Positions 1-7,052 of a stretch of 64,000 nt of DNA are shown in pieces (the first letter of the stretch is position 1; every line of letters begins with the position of its first letter). The notes beneath the pieces were generated by a model. It worked only from the letters and a program-made list of their open reading frames with translations, did not search any database and was not told the DNA's origin. The translations under genes and the position numbers were made by a program. This DNA comes from Myxococcota bacterium (GTDB taxonomy: Bacteria; Myxococcota_A; UBA796; JAFGLY01): NCBI GenBank assembly GCA_024276675.1, contig JAJRWT010000037.1:1-64000 (forward strand), written 5' to 3'.

Positions 1-551
1 CACGTCACGCGATGGCCTAGCCTTCACCCTCTGGTCTTTCCCATCGCCGTCTTCCTTTCCGAGCCACTGCCGAAGAAGGCACTTCTATGCCCGCAAACAC
101 CCAAAGGCAGGCATCAGGACGCCAGTCTTGTCCCAAAACTCCACTCTGCCCATGCTCTCCTGCACACAAGGATCAGATCTCGACCCACACTTGCGACAAA
201 TCGGTACTTCCTGGATGGGAACTATCTAGCGCGGAATCTTTCGCAGCATCCTGTTACCAACCACGCCAAACGCGGCGCTACCGAGCACGTCCATTGCGGT
301 GCGGGAACGGTCGCGGGACCATCCCTTGCCCGAAGGGAGCGAGGTCCGCATCGACGTCGCGGCGGGTGACACACTCCGAACGATGCCCGGTGACACAGTT
401 CCGAGCACAACGCTGCTTGGAGCAACGGGTTGATGGAACTGGAACGGGAAGGGTGAGCAGCGAACAGGGAGAGAGCCGCGAGCCGGGGCGTCGATTCCAG
501 GCTGGATACTATCCGCCTGCATGTAGCTCCTTCGCTGTTCCAATGGCGCAT
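1..551. other. Non-coding stretch, nothing recognised
   Basis: Open frames exist on both strands but none has a convincing start, ribosome site, signal peptide or recognisable domain, and their compositions (Arg/Pro/Ser-rich) look like read-through of GC-rich DNA. A short match to the dispersed element described at 957-980 (GGATGGGAACT near 213-223) may be a decayed copy. I see no RNA gene here. Confidence 0.5.
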
Positions 552-704
552 GGGAAGTAAGTCCCGTTCTGACCGTCACAACGCCGGTTTCTTCCCCCTA
601 TGGGGAAGTAAGTCCCGTTCTGACCGTCACAACGCCAGTTTCTTCCCCCTATGGGGAAGTAAGTCCCGTTCTGACCGTCACAACGCCAGTTTCTTCCCTC
701 TCGC
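552..704. repeat. Three-copy 51-bp tandem repeat with hairpin junctions
   Basis: Three nearly identical units start at 552, 603 and 654, exactly 51 bp apart. The first differs by one base (GCCGG versus GCCAG), and the third degenerates after its TTCTTCCC. Each of the two junctions is an inverted repeat, CTTCCCC-CTAT-GGGGAAG (591-608 and 642-659), so a transcript would form a 7-bp stem with a 4-nt loop. Because 51 is a multiple of three, all six frames stay open across it. That creates spurious repeat peptides, not evidence of coding. Confidence 0.85.
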
Positions 705-708
705 TCCG

Positions 709-728
709 CCATTTCTGGAGGGGAACTC
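709..728. repeat. Dispersed intergenic element, core-only copy
   Basis: A 20-bp match to the CCATTTCYGGAKGGGAACT core lies directly after the third 51-bp unit and is preceded by a CTCGCTCCG block that resembles the GGCTCCGCTCG block before the 59762 copy. It sits in non-coding DNA. Confidence 0.45.
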
Positions 729-894
729 TCAAACCGCCCCTGCCGCAACGGGTGCATCCACTCCAGCACGTTCCTCGGAGCAACCTTGAACATCGAGGTC
801 AATACAGCCCCGCCCGGGTCACCAGGCCCCAGGCTCGTCGCCCCGGAAGTGTCCGCACGCCAGTGGAGGCGCAAGACATGCCGGAATAGCAGCG

Positions 895-980
895 CTATTT
901 CAAGTGGTTGCGCGGATGTGCCTGGCGAAGGAATGGGCCGCTCCGGCGATGGGAGCCATTTCCGGATGGGAACTCAATAG
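895..980. repeat. Dispersed intergenic element, copy 1
   Basis: This stretch shares two blocks with 24648-24730: TTGCGCGGAYGTGCCTG, then GCCGCTCCGGCGATGG leading into the core CCATTTCYGGAKGGGAACT. The core recurs at 709-728 and, with one change, at 59762-59780. Read on the minus strand, the middle block can fold as GCTCC-loop-GGAGC. No target-site duplication or terminal repeat is evident, so this may be a REP/MITE-like or decayed element. Confidence 0.6.
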
Positions 981-1342
981 CAGGCCTGGACAGAGCAGGT
1001 CGGAAAAAACCTTTTCCACAAAGGGTTTCCTGCCTTCCCCCTTGATGGATACCTTGAACAACAACTGGTTCCGGAAACCCTGCGGGCTGGTTTACCATGG
1101 GCGACTTGCCATCCGGGCAGTCACTTCTTATTCGATCCATGCAATCCCCGCTTCAACCGAGAAAGCCAGGAAGATACCCCATGCCAGCTTCCCCCCACGT
1201 GGCGCCCCTCTCCAGGGTTGGCGCAAAAACCACCTCGCCGCGGCGAGGGCGCCCAGGCGCAGACCCGCCAGGGCCCAGGAGCCGTCGCAGGGAGCTGCCT
1301 GTCTCCTGCATCTGCGAGCAACGAGCAACACGCCAGGGCAGG

Positions 1343-1984
1343 ATGCACGGGGCCCCCAATACCGGAACTGTCCTTGCGCGAGTCCTCGCACTGTTTCTCT
1401 GGGCCACCACGGTCCAGGCCTCCCAGCACTTCCATCCCCTCCCCCGTGCTGGGCCCATGTCGTGGGCACCGGCCGCCTTCGACTCGGCACCAGCCACTGT
1501 TTTCCCCAATCAGTCCAGTGCCGGCCCAAGCCCCGTGGCGCTCCCGGAAGACGAGGGCAACGAAGATCAGAGCGAGCAGGACGACACTCCCTCCAGCCAA
1601 CCCTCCGGGCACGGCCCAAGCTCGGGTGTCGAGTCATCGCTCCCCCGGGACCAGGCCCCGACCCTGGATGGCGACCCGTCCTCCACGGCTCCTCCCGACG
1701 GCACCATGAGTGACCAGGTCCCACCCGGGCAGGTTCCGGAAACCCAGGTACTCCCGGAGCAGGCTCCCTGGCTCAAACCCTCGGCAGATCAAGCGCGAGC
1801 CGCGCCGCGAGCCGCACAAACTCCCGAATCCGACTCCCCTGCCCCGCCCCTGCTCCCCGCCTACCAGCTACCCGGGCTTCCCGCGCTGCCGGGACTGCTG
1901 CCCGCCGCGGACCAGGACTGCCAGACCGCCCCCCAGCCCGACGAACCGGACTGCGGGCAGGACCAGCAACATGACGGCCAGTAG
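1343..1984 (+). CDS. Hypothetical secreted Pro-rich protein
   Basis: This frame encodes 213 residues from the chosen ATG; the frame stays open upstream to 1097. The chosen start gives a plausible Sec signal (Val-Leu-Ala-Arg-Val-Leu-Ala-Leu-Phe-Leu-Trp, then a VQA-S cleavage site near residue 26). The mature part is low-complexity, rich in Pro, Ser, Gln, Asp and Ala, with two Cys-Gln/Cys-Gly segments at the C-terminus, and has no recognisable domain. It ends 36 bp before phnW in the same direction, so it could be cotranscribed with it. The ribosome site is weak (AGGGCAGG very close to the ATG). Signal peptide and location support a real gene; low complexity and high GC argue for caution. Confidence 0.45.
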   Translation: MHGAPNTGTVLARVLALFLWATTVQASQHFHPLPRAGPMSWAPAAFDSAPATVFPNQSSAGPSPVALPEDEGNEDQSEQDDTPSSQPSGHGPSSGVESSLPRDQAPTLDGDPSSTAPPDGTMSDQVPPGQVPETQVLPEQAPWLKPSADQARAAPRAAQTPESDSPAPPLLPAYQLPGLPALPGLLPAADQDCQTAPQPDEPDCGQDQQHDGQ

Positions 1985-2020
1985 ATCACCACGGGTGGAT
2001 ACGGCCTGAAAGGCACTCTC

Positions 2021-3187
2021 TTGCCCCGCAGGATCCTCTTTACGCCTGGCCCCCTGAGTACCAGCCCAACGGTCAAATCCGCCATGCAGGAAGACCTGGG
2101 CTCCCGCGACCGCTCCTTCCTGGAGATCGTGGCGCAGATCCGCCGTGTCCTGCTGGAAGTGGCCCACCTGGATCCGGAGCGCTACTGCGCCATCCCCATG
2201 CAGGGCTCTGGCACCTTCAGCGTGGAGGCCGTGCTCTCGTCCGTGGTGCCCCGGAACGGTCGGGTCCTGGTGCTGGTGAACGGAGCCTACGGCAGGCGCA
2301 TGGCCAACATCTGCCAGAGACTCTCCCTGCCTCACCACGTCCTGGAATGCTCCGAACGCTCCCCCCACGACCCGGCCATGGTGGAGGCCACCCTCGATGC
2401 GGCGCCCGATACGAGCCACGTGGCCGTGGTCCACTGCGAAACCAGCACGGGCCTGCTGAACCCGGTACGCGACATCGGCGCGGTGGTGGCCAGAGCGGGC
2501 AGGAGCTACCTGGTGGACGCCATGAGCAGCTTCGGCGGCATGGATCTCCGACCGGAGCGTTGGAACGTGGATTACCTGGTCTCCTCCGCCAACAAGTGCC
2601 TGGAAGGCGTTCCGGGATTTGCCTTCGTGCTGGCCCGGAAGGCCGCGCTCAGGGAGAGCGAGGGCCACGCCCGCAGCCTTAGCCTTGACCTGCTGGAACA
2701 GTGGAAGGGCCTGGAGCGCAACGGGCAGTTCCGCTTCACTCCCCCCACCCACTGCCTGCTGGCGTTTCGGCAGGCCCTGGTGGAGCTGGAGCAGGAAGGG
2801 GGCGTGAAGGCCCGCGCAGCCAGGTACCGGGCCAACCACGTCCTGCTGCTTCGCGGGATGCGGCAACTGGGTTTCAGGCGATACCTGCCCCCGGAAAACC
2901 AGAGCCACGTCATCACTTCCTTTCTCTACCCCGCGCACCCCCGCTGGTCCTTCCAGCGCTTCTACGACGAGTTGAACTCCCGGGGCATGGTGATCTACCC
3001 GGGCAAGGTGAGCGATGCCGACTGCTTCAGAATCGGCACCATCGGCAGGATGGACCAGCAGGACGTCCGTGCGCTGCTGCGGGCCGTCGGAGAAACCATG
3101 ACCGCCATGGGCATGGACTCCCCGGCACAGGGGCGACAGCACTCGTGGGCCGGAGAAGGAAACACCGGTGGTCCGGGGCCGGCGTAG
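2021..3187 (+). CDS. phnW: 2-aminoethylphosphonate--pyruvate transaminase
   Basis: PLP-dependent class V aminotransferase that converts 2-aminoethylphosphonate and pyruvate to phosphonoacetaldehyde and L-alanine, the first step of the phosphonatase route. The N-terminus has the family's LFTPGPLSTS motif, then MQGSGTFSVEAVLSS near residue 65, the AMSSFGGMD stretch, and the PLP-binding Lys192 in SSANKCLEGVPGFAFVLAR, which is characteristic of PhnW rather than of serine-pyruvate aminotransferases. It is 388 residues long, slightly longer than typical PhnW because of a Gly/Gln-rich tail after about residue 370. The start is TTG with AAAGG about 10 nt upstream; no in-frame ATG fits as well. phnX, the next enzyme of the pathway, lies 2.8 kb downstream on the other strand, so the pathway is present but not arranged as one operon. 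Confidence 0.92.
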   Translation: MPRRILFTPGPLSTSPTVKSAMQEDLGSRDRSFLEIVAQIRRVLLEVAHLDPERYCAIPMQGSGTFSVEAVLSSVVPRNGRVLVLVNGAYGRRMANICQRLSLPHHVLECSERSPHDPAMVEATLDAAPDTSHVAVVHCETSTGLLNPVRDIGAVVARAGRSYLVDAMSSFGGMDLRPERWNVDYLVSSANKCLEGVPGFAFVLARKAALRESEGHARSLSLDLLEQWKGLERNGQFRFTPPTHCLLAFRQALVELEQEGGVKARAARYRANHVLLLRGMRQLGFRRYLPPENQSHVITSFLYPAHPRWSFQRFYDELNSRGMVIYPGKVSDADCFRIGTIGRMDQQDVRALLRAVGETMTAMGMDSPAQGRQHSWAGEGNTGGPGPA

Positions 3188-3193
3188 CTGGTT

Positions 3194-3916
3194 CTACTCG
3201 TCTTCCGGCAGCTCTGGCTTGTCGTGGATCTCCTCGTCGGGCTCCGGTCTTGGGCTCTTGACTATCGTGGTGGCCAAGATACCCTCACAGAGTTCGTCGG
3301 TATCGGGAAAGTCGAATATCATCTCTCCCACGAGAACACCCGGCGCGTAGGCGATTCCCTCGAAGGTGTAGGGGTACGAGCTGGGCTCCGGATCCTCCTC
3401 GGGTTCCTCCGGCTCGTCCCAGCCAGCATCGGGCCCGTCCAGGTCCTCGTCGGGCTCGTCCCAGTCCCCGTCAGGCTCGTCCCAGCCAGCATCGGGCCCG
3501 TCCAGGTCCTCGTCGGGATGCTCGATGTCGTCGTCGTCGTCATGGACGATGTCCGGGCGTTCGTAGGCGCCCTCCGCGAAGTACACGTTGCCCTCGCGCC
3601 AGCCATGGAGCACCAGCCCGTAGTCCAGGCCCATGTCGAACTCTTCACCTGAGACCTTTATGTCCACGGGATTTCGCAAACCCTCGTACATCCCCAGCTC
3701 GTGTGCCAGCTCCTCGGTGGCCTCTCCGCAGGAGACAGACAGCACCTCGCCCAGCTCCAGCGTGTAGGAGCCGGAGGCGATGGGAACCAGGGCCGGCTCG
3801 GGAGGATCCGCCTGCGCTTCACCGGCGGAGATGCCCAGGAGAAAGAGGGGGAGCAGGGCCGCATTGGAGGCGGATCCCAGGGGCTTCCGGAAGAGGCTGT
3901 GGCTGCGGATCGTCAT
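3194..3916 (-). CDS. Secreted acidic protein of unknown function
   Basis: 240 residues with an N-terminal signal peptide (hydrophobic stretch with LLPLFLLGISAGEA, cleavage near ADA/QAD about residue 36). The middle (about residues 125-170) is extremely acidic and contains two copies of a DEDLDGPDAGWDEP unit encoded by a 63-bp DNA repeat. Two Cys, one early and one late (S-C-G-E and L-C-E-G), may form a disulfide. I recognise no family; Asp/Glu clusters suggest cation binding, but that is inference. It converges on phnW with 6 bp between stops and is divergent from the K+ channel gene across the 22-bp repeat array. A good ribosome site (AAAGGAG-type, from AAGGAGTACGAC) precedes the ATG. Confidence 0.8.
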   Translation of the reverse strand: MTIRSHSLFRKPLGSASNAALLPLFLLGISAGEAQADPPEPALVPIASGSYTLELGEVLSVSCGEATEELAHELGMYEGLRNPVDIKVSGEEFDMGLDYGLVLHGWREGNVYFAEGAYERPDIVHDDDDDIEHPDEDLDGPDAGWDEPDGDWDEPDEDLDGPDAGWDEPEEPEEDPEPSSYPYTFEGIAYAPGVLVGEMIFDFPDTDELCEGILATTIVKSPRPEPDEEIHDKPELPEDE

Positions 3917-4066
3917 GTCGTACTCCTTTGTCTTTGTTCTGCGCGTTTGTGCAGGAAGCTACAGCAAGAAGCGCGCCGTTCTGTAACTACCTGGAAACAG
4001 TGCTGTTTTCTCTTGTGGACGATCTGGGCCGGGCCGGCGATCCTGACATGGGGATCGCAGGCCCAC

Positions 4067-4264
4067 GGGTTCGCCGCCACCGAAACACGGGTTCGCCGCC
4101 ACCGAGACACGGGTTCGCCGCCACCGAAACACGGGTTCGCCGCCACCGAGACACGCGTTCGCCGCCACCGAGACACGGGTTCGCCGCCACCGAGACACGG
4201 GTGCGCCGCCACCGAGACACGGGTTCGCCGCCACCGAGACACGGGTTCGTCGCCACCGAGAGCT
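4067..4264. repeat. Nine-copy 22-bp direct repeat array in a divergent promoter region
   Basis: Nine head-to-tail units start at 4067 and every 22 bp to 4243. The unit begins GGGTTCGCCGCCACCG and ends ACAC, with A/G alternating at one position and single changes in units 5, 7 and 9. It fills the gap between the divergent genes at 3916 (minus) and 4380 (plus), ending 115 bp before the channel start. A 22-bp period is close to two helical turns, so bound proteins would sit on one face of the DNA. No spacer sequences or cas genes are present. Confidence 0.9.
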
Positions 4265-4379
4265 GCTCGTCCGCCCATGGAGTTGGCAGGGCCTGCTCAT
4301 CCCCCCCTACGAGTCTCGAATCCTGCTGGCGTGGACGCTCCGCGTTGACATCTGCACCGACCCGGGGCAAAGCAGTAGC

Positions 4380-5900
4380 ATGTGGCCGAGGAATGCCTGG
4401 GATCTGATCTACTCCGCCTTCCACCGGGAAGGCAGCCCCGCGTGGCGGATCACCGAGGTGGTGGTCTACTCCCTGATCCTGCTGTCGGTGCTGCTCTTCG
4501 GCCTGGAACTCCTGCTGGGCGCCCGGCACGGCACGGTGCTGGCCCTGACTCCGCTGGACAGGGCGGTGCTGCTGATCTTCGTACTGGAGATCTCGCTGCG
4601 AGTACTCTCCTACCACCCCCCGGTCCTGGACTCCTTCGACTATCCCCCCGCCAGGCGACTGCGCGTCCACCTGCTGGGCCGCCTGCTCTTCTGCTTCCGG
4701 CCGCTGGTGCTGTTCGACATCCTCACGGTGCTGGCCCTGGTGCCTGCCCTTCGCGGCCTGCGGGCCCTGAGGCTGCTGCGACTGCTGCGCACCGCACGGG
4801 TCTTCCGCTACGCCCACCCGGTGCAGGGCATCGTCACCGCCTTCCGCGACAACCTGCTGCTCTACGGCTTCGCACTCTCCATGCTGGGCGGCGCCACCCT
4901 GGTGGGCGGCACCAGCATCTACCTCATCGAATCCGCCGAAAACCCGCACATCCAGACCATGGGAGACGGCATCTGGTGGGCGCTGGTGACCCTCACCACG
5001 GTGGGGTTCGGCGACATCATCCCGGTGACAGCCCTGGGGCGGGTGCTGGGCAGCGTGCTCATGGTGGCCGGCATGTTCACCCTGGCCCTCTTCGCCGGCA
5101 TCGTGGGCCACACCCTGCTGCACACGGTACTGAGCATTCGCAAGGAGCAATTCCGCATGTCCAACTACGTGAACCACCTGGTCATCTGTGGCTACGACCC
5201 TGGCGCACGAATGCTGCTGGACGCCATCCTCCAGGAGCAGGACCTGGAACGGATGGACATCGTCATTTTCGCCGAGGGTGATCGCCCCCCGGACCTGCCA
5301 ACCCCATTCATCTGGATGGACGGCGATCCCACCAAGGAAAGCGAGTTGGAAAAGGTCCGTCTCACCCACGCCTCCGCCGCCATCCTGGTGGGCTCCCGCA
5401 AGCTGGACCCCCAGCAGGCCGATGCCGCCACCATTCTCACCGCGTTCACCATCCGCTCGTTCCTGAAAAAACAGCAGGTGGTGGCGCTGCGGAAACGTCC
5501 CCTCTACATCGTGGCGGAGATCCTCGAAGCAGAAAACGTGCAACACGCACGCACCGCCGGAGCCGACGAGGTCATCGAATCCACCAGGTTCGGCTTCTCG
5601 CTCATCGCCCACGCCGTCTCCGTGCCGGGAACCGCCGCCATCATGAGCAAGGTGGCGGCCTCGGGAGCACACAGCCTGTACGTGGGGCAGGTCCCCGACA
5701 TGCCCGACAGGCCCGGCACCTTTGCCGCCCTGTCACAGCGAATCCAGGCCAGCCACCACGTGCTGCTCATCGGTCTGCGAGATCCCGCAACCGGCACCGA
5801 CCTGCTGAACCCGCCCCCCGACTCACCCGTCACCCGAGACCACCAGCTCATCTACCTGGCGGACACAGCCCTGCTGCCGGACGACGAAGGCCAGACTTGA
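4380..5900 (+). CDS. Voltage-gated-type K+ channel with RCK/TrkA-N domain
   Basis: Inner-membrane potassium channel of 506 residues. The N-terminal half has six predicted membrane segments, including an Arg-rich S4-like helix (repeated R-x-L/R-L-L around residues 120-140) and the pore signature TTVGFGD in the P-loop near residue 205. The C-terminal part, from about residue 262 (NHLVICGYDPGARML), is a Rossmann-type TrkA-N/RCK regulatory domain with the G-x-G-related CGYDPG nucleotide loop, followed by a second degenerate domain. Channels of this build conduct K+ and are gated by ligands or nucleotides bound to the RCK ring. The start ATG has only a weak upstream purine stretch. Its promoter probably lies in or beside the 22-bp array. 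It converges on phnX. Confidence 0.9.
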   Translation: MWPRNAWDLIYSAFHREGSPAWRITEVVVYSLILLSVLLFGLELLLGARHGTVLALTPLDRAVLLIFVLEISLRVLSYHPPVLDSFDYPPARRLRVHLLGRLLFCFRPLVLFDILTVLALVPALRGLRALRLLRLLRTARVFRYAHPVQGIVTAFRDNLLLYGFALSMLGGATLVGGTSIYLIESAENPHIQTMGDGIWWALVTLTTVGFGDIIPVTALGRVLGSVLMVAGMFTLALFAGIVGHTLLHTVLSIRKEQFRMSNYVNHLVICGYDPGARMLLDAILQEQDLERMDIVIFAEGDRPPDLPTPFIWMDGDPTKESELEKVRLTHASAAILVGSRKLDPQQADAATILTAFTIRSFLKKQQVVALRKRPLYIVAEILEAENVQHARTAGADEVIESTRFGFSLIAHAVSVPGTAAIMSKVAASGAHSLYVGQVPDMPDRPGTFAALSQRIQASHHVLLIGLRDPATGTDLLNPPPDSPVTRDHQLIYLADTALLPDDEGQT

Positions 5901-5956
5901 ACCCGCAGCCGCCGCCGGAACCCGTCGACGAGCCGCGCAGGGGCGTGGAACGCTCG

Positions 5957-6787
5957 TCAAGGCCGCTCGCCCCGAGCCAGCCTTTCGTTGATGCGCCCCA
6001 CCAGGGGCGGTACGTCGGCGATGCTGTCCACCACGTAGTGAGCACCGGCCATGGCCAGGCGTTCGATGGCATGGGCACGCCTGGCCTCCGCCATGTCCGA
6101 AGGCAGCGCCTGCCATTCTTCGAGGGGAATGCCCATCTCGTTGCCACTGACGGCCAGTCCCACCGTCCACATTCCCGCGTTCAACCCTTCCAGGATGTCG
6201 GGGATGGTATCCCCCACCTTGACCAGTGCTTCCATGGGGTAGACCCCCAGGTCCATGGCGTTCTGCAGACACATCCAGGGGGCCGGTCTGCCCTGGGGCA
6301 CCTGGGTGGAGCACACCGAGGCATCGGGCGCGTAGCCGCGAGCAGCGGCCTCCTTCAAGAGGATCTCCATCATTTCCCCGGTGTAGCCCGTGGTGGAGCC
6401 GATGAGCAGCCCTTGCCGGCGAAACGCCGCCAGCGCGTCCAGGCAACCCGGCACCAGGTCCGCGTAGTCGGCCAGACACGAGATCTGCATGGGCACGAAT
6501 TCCCGGAACATGCGGTCCACATCGCTTTCGGTGGGGGGAGAACCGTGGGCCCGGATCCAGGCCTGGCGCACTTCGTCCAACTGCGTGATCTGCTGGATGT
6601 GGGTACGCTTGTGGGCTCCCATGGGGATCCGCGCCTGCTCCATGGTGATGGGTACACCCTGCTGCCGGAACACCCCCATGAACACCACCGCGGGTGCCAT
6701 GCAGCCGAAGTCGAGTGTAGTACCGGCCCAATCCAGAATCACCGCCCTGAGGGGGCCACGGTATGACCTTGTATAGCAAAAAGACAT
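5957..6787 (-). CDS. phnX: Phosphonoacetaldehyde hydrolase (phosphonatase)
   Basis: HAD-superfamily enzyme that hydrolyses phosphonoacetaldehyde to acetaldehyde and phosphate, completing 2-aminoethylphosphonate breakdown begun by PhnW. The N-terminus shows the nucleophile motif DWAGTTLD (Asp19), the cap domain has MGAHKRTHI with the Schiff-base Lys60 diagnostic of phosphonatase, motif II is STTGYTGEMM, and motif III/IV is KVGDTIPDILEG. The length, 276 residues, is normal. I chose ATG at 6787 because AGAGGT lies 6 nt upstream; a GTG two codons earlier (6793) is possible. The gene is divergent from the FAD-GcvT gene at 7053, with about 265 bp between them that may hold both promoters. Confidence 0.93.
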   Translation of the reverse strand: MSFCYTRSYRGPLRAVILDWAGTTLDFGCMAPAVVFMGVFRQQGVPITMEQARIPMGAHKRTHIQQITQLDEVRQAWIRAHGSPPTESDVDRMFREFVPMQISCLADYADLVPGCLDALAAFRRQGLLIGSTTGYTGEMMEILLKEAAARGYAPDASVCSTQVPQGRPAPWMCLQNAMDLGVYPMEALVKVGDTIPDILEGLNAGMWTVGLAVSGNEMGIPLEEWQALPSDMAEARRAHAIERLAMAGAHYVVDSIADVPPLVGRINERLARGERP

Positions 6788-7052
6788 CCACACCTCTCGT
6801 GCCGGGGCAGTTCAGAGTATCCCGTTCCAACTGGCAAGAGCCAGCAAAGGATGCAGGCAGGAAACAGAACATGGAGTGCAGGCCACAGGGGCCACGTAGC
6901 AGCGAAGGCGTCCAGGTGCGGGCCAGCCAAGGCGCGAACAGCGAGCCATGTCCCACCGGGGCGCCGCGCGGTCGGGCGACGTGGCTGGCCACCGCCAACA
7001 CGGGAGTCGTTGCCGCGCGAGCCCTGACTTCGAACAACGGGAGCGGAGCGAG

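Noticed and set aside
552..704. CRISPR array or coding repeat protein
   Set aside because: There are no spacers. Open frames on both strands result from the 51-bp period being divisible by three, and none has a start or domain.
4067..4264. CRISPR array
   Set aside because: The repeats are directly adjacent without unique spacers, and no cas gene is near.
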